Shown here: positions 1 through 5,360 of the stretch, piece by piece
Layout of the letters: each line of letters begins with the position of its first letter
Position numbering within the stretch: position 1 is the stretch's first letter
Source: Acidobacteriota bacterium
GTDB taxonomy: Bacteria > Acidobacteriota > Thermoanaerobaculia > Multivoradales > JAHEKO01
NCBI GenBank assembly: GCA_027296385.1
Contig: JAPUJD010000164.1
Span: forward strand, 1 to 5,559
DNA: 5,559 bases
Direction: 5' to 3'
Translations under genes and position numbers: made by a program
The notes under the pieces: model-generated
What the model saw: only the letters and a program-made list of their open reading frames with translations
Told to the model about the DNA's origin: nothing
Database searches by the model: none

Positions 1-655
1 GGACCTCGGCGTCGACTAAGCGTCTAGTGTCGTCGTTGAGGGCCACGTGCACGCTCAAGACGTCGCAGCGACGGGCCACCTCGAGAGGACTCGCCGCAAG
101 GTCGACCCCCAACTCCTCAGCCTTCTGAGTCGTCAGGGAACGACTCCAAGCCACGACGCCGATACCGAAGGCGCGCGCCCTGTGCGCCATTTCCTGGCCG
201 ACCCGGCCCATTCCGAGCAGACCGAGCCTGGTGCCGTAGACGCCCCTCGCCGTGGCGTATTCCTTCTTGTTCCAGACCCCGTTGCGCAGGTCGAGGGCCC
301 CATCCACGAGGCGGCGATCCATCGCGAGCAGATGGGCGAAAGCGAGCTCGGCGACGGCGATCGAGTTCTTGCCCGGACAATTGGCGACGTGGATCGCCCG
401 TCGCGAAGCACCTTCCACATCTATGGTATTGACCCCGGCCCCAGCCCTGATCACCAGGGCCAGATCGGCCGAGGCGTCGAGGTGATGAGCCTCGACGCGG
501 GTGCTGCGTACGACGAGGATCTCGGGGCGGGTATGGCGAAGCTCCTCCTCGAGCGCCTGCTCCTTGAGATCCGGATCGCTGACGACCTGGAGCCCCATGT
601 CTCGCAGGCGATCGAGGCCCGTCGCCGGGAACTTGTCTGCTAGCAGAATCTTCAT
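1..655 (-). CDS. serA: D-3-phosphoglycerate dehydrogenase-like 2-hydroxyacid dehydrogenase, N-terminal part (cut by window edge)
   Basis: SerA oxidises 3-phosphoglycerate to 3-phosphohydroxypyruvate with NAD+, the first step of serine synthesis, in the cytoplasm. The 218 visible codons begin MKILLADKF and contain the family landmarks in order: RSTRVE (residues 50-55), AGAGVNTID (71-79, usually AGVGVDNID), NCPGKNSIAVAEL (92-104), the Rossmann loop GLLGMGRVGQ (145-154, GxGxxG at G148/G150/G153) and HVALNDDTRRLV (203-214). The catalytic Arg, Glu and His and any C-terminal regulatory domain lie beyond the left edge, so short versus long SerA cannot be decided. The ATG is supported by AGGAGG at 665-670, nine bases upstream. 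That site shares a base with the TGA of the DUF1015 gene, 14 bases away, so the two are almost certainly co-transcribed and probably translationally coupled. The family is certain. 3-phosphoglycerate as substrate is likely, but other 2-hydroxyacid dehydrogenases share these motifs. Confidence 0.9.
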   Translation of the reverse strand, partial: MKILLADKFPATGLDRLRDMGLQVVSDPDLKEQALEEELRHTRPEILVVRSTRVEAHHLDASADLALVIRAGAGVNTIDVEGASRRAIHVANCPGKNSIAVAELAFAHLLAMDRRLVDGALDLRNGVWNKKEYATARGVYGTRLGLLGMGRVGQEMAHRARAFGIGVVAWSRSLTTQKAEELGVDLAASPLEVARRCDVLSVHVALNDDTRRLVDAEV

Positions 656-664
656 CGGTCTAGG

Positions 665-670
665 CCTCCT
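665..670 (-). promoter_or_regulatory. Ribosome binding site of serA overlapping the DUF1015 stop codon
   Basis: Perfect AGGAGG nine bases before the serA ATG. Its first A is the last base of the DUF1015 TGA (670-672), an arrangement that lets terminating ribosomes re-initiate on serA. Confidence 0.8.
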
Positions 671-1899
671 CAGAACTCGTGGATCAGCAGTCCAGAGCGT
701 AGCTTGGGCTCGAACCAGGTGGACTTGGGCGGCAGGACGAGGCCGGCGTCGGCCACCGCCAAAAGCTCACCCACGCTGAGCGGGAAGAGGGAGAACGCCA
801 CGCCACCTCCGTGATCCCGAACCCTTCTCGCGAGCTCGTCGGTACCCCGGATGCCGCCCACGAAATCGATTCGAGTCGAAGTCTGAGGATTCTCGATTCC
901 CAGGATGGGTCCGAGCACCCTTTCCTGCAGGATGGCAGCGTCGAGGGATTCCACCGGATGATCGGCCTCGATGGCCTCTGGAGGGGCTTCGACCTGGAAC
1001 CACTCCCCGCCGACGTAGATGGAGAAGGCTCCCTTGTGGTCCGGGCTCGGCGGACCGCCAGGTGTCACCTTCATGACCTCTCGAAGTCGCTCGAGAAACT
1101 CCGCTCGGGAGGCCCCGAAGAGATCGCGCACGACTCGGTTGTAGGGAAGGATCTTCAGCTGCTCACCGGGGAAGAGCACGGTGAGAAAGAAATTGACCTC
1201 CTCTTCACCGCTGAAGCTCTCAGCCTGCTCGCGTCTTGCCGCCCGGGCGCGACTCGCCGAAGCAGCTCGATGATGTCCGTCGGCCACGTAGAGCGCAGGG
1301 ACCTCCTGGAACGCCTTCTCCAACTCGACTGAGTCTGGAACCCTCCAGACCGTGTGGGCCACCCCGTCAACTGCCACGAAGTCGTAAAGCGGCGCCTCGG
1401 TCGATGTCACGGAATCGATCACCGCGTCGATCCGCGCGGTCCCGCGATAGGTCAGGAAGACCGGTCCGGCATGGGCGCAGAGCGTCAGGACGTGTCGGGT
1501 GCGGTCGTCCTCCTTGTCCGGTCGGGTCTTTTCGTGTTTCTTGATGAGGTCCTGGTCGTACTCATCCACCGAAGCACATCCGACGACCCCGATCTGGGCA
1601 TGGTCTCCCATGATCTGCCGGTAGAGATAGAGGGCTTTCTCAGCGTCGCGAACCAGGCTCCCTTGCTCGACCAGCCGCTCGAGAGCCCGCGGTGCCTGCG
1701 CGTAGACCTCGTCGTCGTAGATGTCCGTCTCGGGCGGCAGGTCGATTTCGGGACGGACCACATGGAGAAAACTATGGGGATTGCCCGCGGCGAGCTCGCG
1801 GGCCTCGGTGGTATCGACCACGTCATAGGGAACGCTGGCGACCTCAGAAGCCAGATCGGGTCGGGGGCGCAAGGCGCGGAATGAACGAAGCACTGCCAA
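670..1899 (-). CDS. DUF1015 family protein (possible serine/phosphoserine-related enzyme)
   Basis: A 409-aa protein with the signatures of the DUF1015 (PF06245) family along its whole length: PYDVV (24-28), NPHSFLHVVRPEIDLP (40-55), KKHEKTRPDKEDDRTRH (120-136), ADGHHRAASA (206-215), LPYNRVV (251-257), the helix LDAAILQERVLGPILGI (319-335) and the C-terminal block PPKSTWFEPKLRSGLLIH (390-407). There is no signal peptide or membrane segment, so it should be cytoplasmic. I chose the TTG at 1897-1899 because AGGAGG (1908-1913) lies eight bases upstream and the resulting start, MAVLRSFRALRPRP, fits the family; a start at 1959 would add 20 residues, pass through the ribosome site and cross a hairpin. 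It is first in a unit with serA. The biochemical role is not shown by the sequence. Neighbourhood suggests serine metabolism, and the DGHHR block resembles the corresponding motif of ParB/sulfiredoxin-fold free-serine kinases (inference). Confidence 0.9.
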   Translation of the reverse strand: MAVLRSFRALRPRPDLASEVASVPYDVVDTTEARELAAGNPHSFLHVVRPEIDLPPETDIYDDEVYAQAPRALERLVEQGSLVRDAEKALYLYRQIMGDHAQIGVVGCASVDEYDQDLIKKHEKTRPDKEDDRTRHVLTLCAHAGPVFLTYRGTARIDAVIDSVTSTEAPLYDFVAVDGVAHTVWRVPDSVELEKAFQEVPALYVADGHHRAASASRARAARREQAESFSGEEEVNFFLTVLFPGEQLKILPYNRVVRDLFGASRAEFLERLREVMKVTPGGPPSPDHKGAFSIYVGGEWFQVEAPPEAIEADHPVESLDAAILQERVLGPILGIENPQTSTRIDFVGGIRGTDELARRVRDHGGGVAFSLFPLSVGELLAVADAGLVLPPKSTWFEPKLRSGLLIHEF

Positions 1900-1907
1900 C
1901 GTAACGA

Positions 1908-1913
1908 CCTCCT
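1908..1913 (-). promoter_or_regulatory. Ribosome binding site deciding the TTG start of the DUF1015 gene
   Basis: Perfect AGGAGG eight bases upstream of TTG at 1897-1899. The next in-frame candidate, a GTG six bases further in (1891-1893), would be spaced too far from it. This supports a rare TTG initiation codon. Confidence 0.75.
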
Positions 1914-1927
1914 GCCGCTGAATAATA

Positions 1928-1947
1928 ATCCGCCTTCTCGGGCGGAT
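1928..1947 (-). promoter_or_regulatory. Perfect 7-bp inverted repeat in the DUF1015-serA leader (5' hairpin or operator)
   Basis: ATCCGCC and GGCGGAT flank a 6-base spacer. On the minus strand the stem is followed by TATTATT, then by the ribosome site 14 bases further on. It lies just downstream of a possible -10 box (1958-1963), so it would form near the very 5' end of the message or overlap the transcription start. It could be a protein-binding operator, an mRNA-stabilising hairpin, or a weak terminator for the upstream hydrolase gene. The following tract is not a proper U-run, so a terminator is the least likely. Confidence 0.4.
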
Positions 1948-1957
1948 ACGAGCGTGC

Positions 1958-1963
1958 ATTCTA
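1958..1963 (-). promoter_or_regulatory. Possible -10 box for the DUF1015-serA unit
   Basis: TAGAAT (five of six matches to TATAAT) lies in the 160-base gap between two same-strand genes. No convincing -35 hexamer occurs 16-18 bases upstream, so this is a candidate only. It would place transcription start near 1950, immediately before the inverted repeat. Confidence 0.3.
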
Positions 1964-2059
1964 TCTCGTTGTTCGGCTGAGGCTCTGGCGAGCCCGATAC
2001 GTCAGCCCCTTCTTGAAGGGCCATGCGAACTGCGCCAGGCGGGCCTCGCTCATCGAGCG

Positions 2060-2989
2060 CTAGGAGGGTGGTGCGGAAGTCACCGCGGCCCCGACCCTGA
2101 CCGTGACATCGGGCGGTGATTGCTCAGCCGTGCACACTCCTCGAGCCTCGATAAACTCCCTGAACGCGCTGAGGTAGTCCTCGCACCGCAGCAGCGAGCC
2201 GAGGTGCCCAACGCCGTCGAACTCGATCAGTCGGGCTTGCGGATAGAGTGTCTCCAGACCCGTCAGTCCCGCTTGGCTGGGGTCGTCCTTGGACCGGATG
2301 ACCAGAGTCGGGCCGCTCCGGTGCACGGCGTGCGGATCGCTGGCAAGAAACTCATAGGCGAGGGCGCAATGGGCGAGCAGGCGTTCCTTGGTCAGGAGCG
2401 AGAAATTCTCTCGGAACCGTTCCGTGGCCAACTTCAGGTCGACTCTCTGCTCCTCGGTGAGATCACCGGGCAGGCGTAGAAGTCGTCCCAGCGACTTGGC
2501 GAACAGCCACTGGAGAAGCGGCCAGGGCAGATGACGAAGCACGGCCATCTTGCGTCGGTTGCGCTTGGCCAGGTTGGCGTTCGGTGCCGCAGTGTCAAAG
2601 AGCATCAGGCCCTCGAGCCGGGCGGACCGATCGCGGGCAACCGCCTGTGCGAGCATGCCGCCGAAAGAACCGCCAGCGACGATCAGCCGGTCGACATTCT
2701 CCTTCGCCAAGATCACGGCGATTCCCTGGGAGACGTCTTCCAGGCGATCGACTACCGGAATGGTGGGGGCGACGAAGCGGGTCTCCTCGGCCAGCGGCAC
2801 GATGAATCGCTGGAGCTGATGGGCGTCTCCGGCCGCGCCATGCAGCCATAGGATCGTGGTGTCACCCTGCCCACCTGCGATGTAGGACCAGGGAACACCG
2901 TTCACTTCGATCTCGCGTAGCGGGTATCGTTCGAGGAATAGCTGCCGCTCTTGATGGCGGGCCTCTCTTATCGTGCTTTCATTGCTCAC
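2060..2989 (-). CDS. Alpha/beta-fold hydrolase (cytoplasmic, intact triad)
   Basis: A 309-aa alpha/beta hydrolase; numbering here counts from the upstream GTG at 3004. It shows the oxyanion-hole strand ILWLHGAAG (51-59, HG at 55-56), nucleophile elbow GGSFGG (Ser113), acid region IRSKDDPS (Asp240 or Asp241) and catalytic His in GVGHLG (His267). A basic/tryptophan-rich cap region (about 147-225) lies between strands 6 and 7. There is no signal peptide, so it is probably cytoplasmic. Two GTG starts are possible. I prefer the one at 2987-2989 because GGAG lies nine bases upstream (2999-3002), while the one at 3002-3004 has no ribosome site and would have a very short leader. The substrate cannot be told: ester, lactone or C-C bond hydrolysis all fit the fold. 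A proline/valine-rich tail of about 20 residues follows the last helix. It is read divergently from the next hydrolase gene across a shared control region. Confidence 0.85.
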   Translation of the reverse strand: MSNESTIREARHQERQLFLERYPLREIEVNGVPWSYIAGGQGDTTILWLHGAAGDAHQLQRFIVPLAEETRFVAPTIPVVDRLEDVSQGIAVILAKENVDRLIVAGGSFGGMLAQAVARDRSARLEGLMLFDTAAPNANLAKRNRRKMAVLRHLPWPLLQWLFAKSLGRLLRLPGDLTEEQRVDLKLATERFRENFSLLTKERLLAHCALAYEFLASDPHAVHRSGPTLVIRSKDDPSQAGLTGLETLYPQARLIEFDGVGHLGSLLRCEDYLSAFREFIEARGVCTAEQSPPDVTVRVGAAVTSAPPS

Positions 2990-3018
2990 GGCCAGTATCT
3001 CCACACGGAATTAGTTTG

Positions 3019-3034
3019 TTAGACCATAGTCTAA
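3019..3034. promoter_or_regulatory. Perfect 16-bp inverted repeat between divergent hydrolase genes (candidate operator)
   Basis: TTAGAC and GTCTAA flank the 4-base centre CATA. The repeat overlaps the -10 hexamer of the best minus-strand promoter and sits about 30 bases before the minus-strand hydrolase and 75 bases before the plus-strand hydrolase. TAGAC(C)-type half-sites are common in TetR-family operators (inference). No regulator gene lies in the window. Confidence 0.5.
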
Positions 3035-3056
3035 AGTACGAGCGCCCAAAAAACAA
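3028..3056 (-). promoter_or_regulatory. Candidate sigma70-type promoter of the minus-strand hydrolase
   Basis: TTGTTT at 3051-3056 and TAGACT at 3028-3033 on the minus strand are separated by exactly 17 bases. Matches to consensus are 3/6 and 4/6. The predicted start near 3021 gives a leader of about 30 bases to the GTG at 2989, which fits the chosen start. The palindrome at 3019-3034 covers the -10 box and start site, where a bound repressor would block transcription. Confidence 0.4.
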
Positions 3057-3108
3057 GTCACCCGATGCCGGGCGCCGAACGACCGACCGGGCGATACCGG
3101 GTAGCAAC

Positions 3109-4053
3109 ATGTTTTCTCCCCGCTACACCGCACACGGCAACGTCTGGGTACGCGATCTGCTGTTTCCGGCCATGGTGGTGGTGTGCGGTGCGGCCTGTGT
3201 GTCGGTGGGGCGACCCGGCGGTGACTCTCAGGCATGCTCCGCGGGTGAGCTGGTCGTGCCGGCGCTGGAGTGGTTCGACTCTTCTTCCCAGCCGGCTCGC
3301 GGCAGTGTGCTCGTCAGTCACGGTCTCAACAACCGGCCCGAGATCATGACCGACCTCATCGACGAGCTGACGGCCGACGGGCTCGACGTCCTTCGGGTCG
3401 CGCTACCACCGGAGTGTGGCGACCGGTCGCGCGCCGCTGCCCGGATCGAAGAGGGCTGGCTCGAGGCGATCGGTAGAGGCTTCGAGGAGCTGTCCTCGCG
3501 GCCTACCGAGCTGCGCTACGCCCTGGGCTACTCCCTGGGCGCGGTGCTGACGTTGGCCTGGCTCGATGCCTGCGCGTCGTGCGATCTCGAGGCGATGGCC
3601 CTGATCGCCCCACCCGTCGAGCTCAAGTGGCTGGCGAAGAGGGTTCGCCTGTTGACGCCGTTCAGGCATTTGGGGATGTACGTCCCCAGCATGGCCCCGA
3701 AGCAGTACCGCCAGCGCTCGAGAGTGTCTCTCGCTAGCTACCGGGCGCTGCTGAACATGACCGCCGCTACCCGCACCCTCGCGCGCCGCGACTTCTTCGC
3801 CGAGGTTCCAACCGCGGTGTTCGTGAGCAGGCAGGACGAGTTCGTCAGCTACCGTGGCGTCGTCGACTGGGTCGGAGCCAATCGTCTCGATGCGTGGTCG
3901 GTCGTGCCCGTCGAGCCCAGTGGCGACCGAAGTCGCTTCCGCGACCACCTGCTCGTCCTGCCCGAGCACGTGGGCGAGGGGCCCTGGCACGGGATGGTGG
4001 ACCAGATTCGAGCTCTCTTCGCTCCGGTTCCGCAATGGCCGGTGCCGCAATGA
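3109..4053 (+). CDS. Exported alpha/beta hydrolase (possible lipoprotein)
   Basis: A 314-aa protein with a serine-hydrolase core. The HG oxyanion loop is in VLVSHGLNNRPE (67-78), the nucleophile elbow is GYSLG (140-144, Ser142), the acid is probably Asp243 in SRQDEFVS, and the His is probably His280 in FRDHLLVLPEHVG. This pattern resembles Hydrolase_4/carboxylesterase-like enzymes; the substrate is unknown. The N-terminus has arginines at 5 and 15, then a hydrophobic stretch ending VVVCGAAC (23-30), suggesting export. Cys30 could be lipidated, but Gly at -3 makes the lipobox poor, so a plain signal peptide or anchor is also possible. ATG 3109 is chosen over the upstream TTG at 3016, which would read through the palindrome and add a charged, unrelated 31-residue stretch. 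The ribosome site is weak (GGG about seven bases upstream). The TGA overlaps the next ATG (ATGA), so the two products are translationally linked. Confidence 0.82.
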   Translation: MFSPRYTAHGNVWVRDLLFPAMVVVCGAACVSVGRPGGDSQACSAGELVVPALEWFDSSSQPARGSVLVSHGLNNRPEIMTDLIDELTADGLDVLRVALPPECGDRSRAAARIEEGWLEAIGRGFEELSSRPTELRYALGYSLGAVLTLAWLDACASCDLEAMALIAPPVELKWLAKRVRLLTPFRHLGMYVPSMAPKQYRQRSRVSLASYRALLNMTAATRTLARRDFFAEVPTAVFVSRQDEFVSYRGVVDWVGANRLDAWSVVPVEPSGDRSRFRDHLLVLPEHVGEGPWHGMVDQIRALFAPVPQWPVPQ

Positions 4054-5159
4054 GACTCTCGAGGTCTCGGCGGTCGGCAACGCTCGGCCTCGGCATGACC
4101 GCCGTGGTGCTGTTGTCTTCGCTGGGTTGCGGAGTCGGCTACTACACCCGGACAGCCTGGGGCGGGGCCAAGATCCTGGCGCGGCGCGATTCGATCGATC
4201 GCCTCGTCCGCGATCCGCGGACGGACCAAGAGCTGAGACGACGCCTCTTGCACGCCAGACAAGCCCGGGACTTCGCTTCCCAGGAGCTCGCCTTGCCGGA
4301 CAATAAGAGCTATCGGCAGTACAGCGAGGTGCGCAAGGCGGGAGCCAGGTCGCCGTACGTCGTTTGGAACGTCGTCGCAACGCCGGAGCTCTCTGTCGAG
4401 CCCTTGGAGTGGTGTTTCCCCATTGCCGGTTGCGTGATCTATCGCGGCTACTTTTCACAAGAGCGCGCCGAGCGTTTCGGTAGCTCGCTCAGGAAGAGAG
4501 GCCACGACGTCGAGATCTACGGCGTCCGGGCCTATTCGACCCTGGGACGCTTTGCCGATCCGGTGCTCAGCACCTTTCTCTACGGATCGGATCCGGCCGG
4601 CGTGGCCAGCTATCTGTTTCACGAGCTCGCACACCAGGTCGCGTACGTGAAGGGGGACGCGGGCTTCAACGAATCCTTCGCCACCCTAGTCGAGGAGGAG
4701 GGCTTGCGCAGGTGGCTCGAGAGCCGGGCCGAGAACGATCAGATGGAGGCCTACCTCACCCGCCGGGCGCGCGACGAAGAGTTCCGCGCTCTGGTCCTCG
4801 CCTACCGCGAAAGGCTCTCGGCGTGTTACGCCCAGGATCGGCTCGACGAGTGGAAGCGCGCCGAGAAGGCCCGACTCATCAGCCAGCTCAAGCGCGAGTA
4901 CGGCGTGATGAAGGCTGGATGGGGTGGCGATCGGCGCTGGGACGGCTGGGTCGACGGAGAGGTCAACAACGCCGACTTCGCCCTGATGGCGAGCTACCAC
5001 GGCCTCGTCCCCGGCTTCCGCCAGCTGCTTGAGCAGCAGGGCAACGATCTGTCGGCGTTCTACGAAGAGGTGGCCCGAATCGCGGCCCTCGGCAGGGCCG
5101 AGCGCTCGGCGTTTCTCGGGGCGGAACCATGGGACCACCTCATTCAGCAGGACGAGTGA
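4050..5159 (+). CDS. Putative zinc aminopeptidase lipoprotein (PF10023/COG4324 type)
   Basis: A 369-aa protein with the hallmarks of the 'predicted aminopeptidase' family. A basic N-terminus (MRLSRSRRS) and hydrophobic segment end in LLSSLGC (Cys27), which reads as a lipoprotein signal. Family blocks follow in order: GYYTRTAWGGAKIL (30-43), the pair Cys122/Cys128 in WCFPIAGCVIYRGYF (probably a disulfide), AYSTLGRFADPVLSTFL (161-177), the zinc motif HELAHQ (191-196; ligands His191 and His195, catalytic Glu192) and FNESFAT (206-212) with Glu208 as probable third ligand. A charged helical C-terminal half follows. It probably acts on peptides at the periplasmic face of a membrane. The ATG at 4050 overlaps the upstream TGA (ATGA); an ATG at 4035 is in frame too but has no ribosome site and would lengthen the overlap. 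The aminopeptidase activity is a family prediction. Confidence 0.88.
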   Translation: MRLSRSRRSATLGLGMTAVVLLSSLGCGVGYYTRTAWGGAKILARRDSIDRLVRDPRTDQELRRRLLHARQARDFASQELALPDNKSYRQYSEVRKAGARSPYVVWNVVATPELSVEPLEWCFPIAGCVIYRGYFSQERAERFGSSLRKRGHDVEIYGVRAYSTLGRFADPVLSTFLYGSDPAGVASYLFHELAHQVAYVKGDAGFNESFATLVEEEGLRRWLESRAENDQMEAYLTRRARDEEFRALVLAYRERLSACYAQDRLDEWKRAEKARLISQLKREYGVMKAGWGGDRRWDGWVDGEVNNADFALMASYHGLVPGFRQLLEQQGNDLSAFYEEVARIAALGRAERSAFLGAEPWDHLIQQDE

Positions 5160-5177
5160 CGGCGCACCGCCTACGGC

Positions 5178-5360
5178 TCAGCCACGGCAGGGCCGCCGGG
5201 GCGGTGCCCGGGGCCGTGCACCGACCAGAATGCAGACGTCGGCACCGTCGAAGCCCTCGTTGATATCAGTAGTGGCGACGATGTCGTCGAGCAAGGGCAA
5301 GGCGCCGTTGTCCGGGTACTGCGTCGAACGCCTCTCAGAATCTCGTAAACCTGTGAGACA
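5178..5360 (-). pseudogene. Malate dehydrogenase fragment (decayed)
   Basis: Minus-strand reading from 5360 to the TGA at 5178-5180 gives about 60 codons. The core at roughly 5306-5208 contains LPLLDDIVATTD, then NEGFDGADVCILVGARPR. This is the well-known NAD(P)-malate dehydrogenase block that follows the first Rossmann strands (family pattern: MELxDxAxPLL, VATxD, AFxDxDxxxLVGxxPR). Just upstream, in the +1 shifted frame (5344-5324), EILRGVR resembles the preceding 'ALxGVxME' segment, so a frameshift probably separates the two. The nucleotide-binding GxxGxxG, the catalytic Arg/Asp/His and everything after the GxxPR block are missing; after ARPR the reading continues as a short proline/arginine-rich tail to a stop. 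It has no start codon or ribosome site. It is a remnant, not a working gene. The recognition is by eye and moderately firm. Confidence 0.6.

Noticed and set aside
47..643. Open plus-strand reading of 198 codons antisense to serA
   Set aside because: The opposite strand encodes an unambiguous SerA N-terminus with family motifs and a ribosome site; the plus-strand product resembles nothing and is a GC-rich shadow.
1354..1884. Plus-strand open reading opposite the DUF1015 gene
   Set aside because: The DUF1015 signatures run the full length of the other strand; this frame has no ribosome site or recognisable domain.
1981..2020. Two short inverted repeats (GGCTC/GAGCC at 1981-1994 and CCCTTC/GAAGGG at 2007-2020) as a terminator for the minus-strand hydrolase
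   Set aside because: The stems are five to six pairs with no following U-tract; such repeats are expected by chance in GC-rich DNA.
1485..2024. Minus-strand reading starting at 2024 in the gap upstream of the DUF1015 gene, as a small upstream gene
   Set aside because: It runs out of frame through most of the DUF1015 gene, is arginine/serine/proline-rich and has no domain; there is no sign of a real start.
2047..2059. CGCTC/GAGCG repeat right after the stop of the minus-strand hydrolase
   Set aside because: It is a five-pair stem with a three-base loop and no T-run; too short to call.
3016..3108. TTG-initiated 31-residue N-terminal extension of the exported hydrolase
   Set aside because: It would encode across the palindrome and promoter, is charged rather than signal-like, and would bury the export signal; the ATG at 3109 gives a sensible N-terminus.
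3403..4458. Long minus-strand open reading (351 codons) opposite the hydrolase/aminopeptidase pair
   Set aside because: It is arginine/alanine-rich, has no motif, and spans the junction of two genes with clear catalytic motifs on the plus strand. It is typical of antisense frames in high-GC DNA.
5196..5211. GC-rich inverted repeat (CCGGG/CCCGG) downstream of the aminopeptidase as a terminator
   Set aside because: The stem is only five pairs, many alternative pairings exist in this GC-only stretch, and no T-run follows on either strand.
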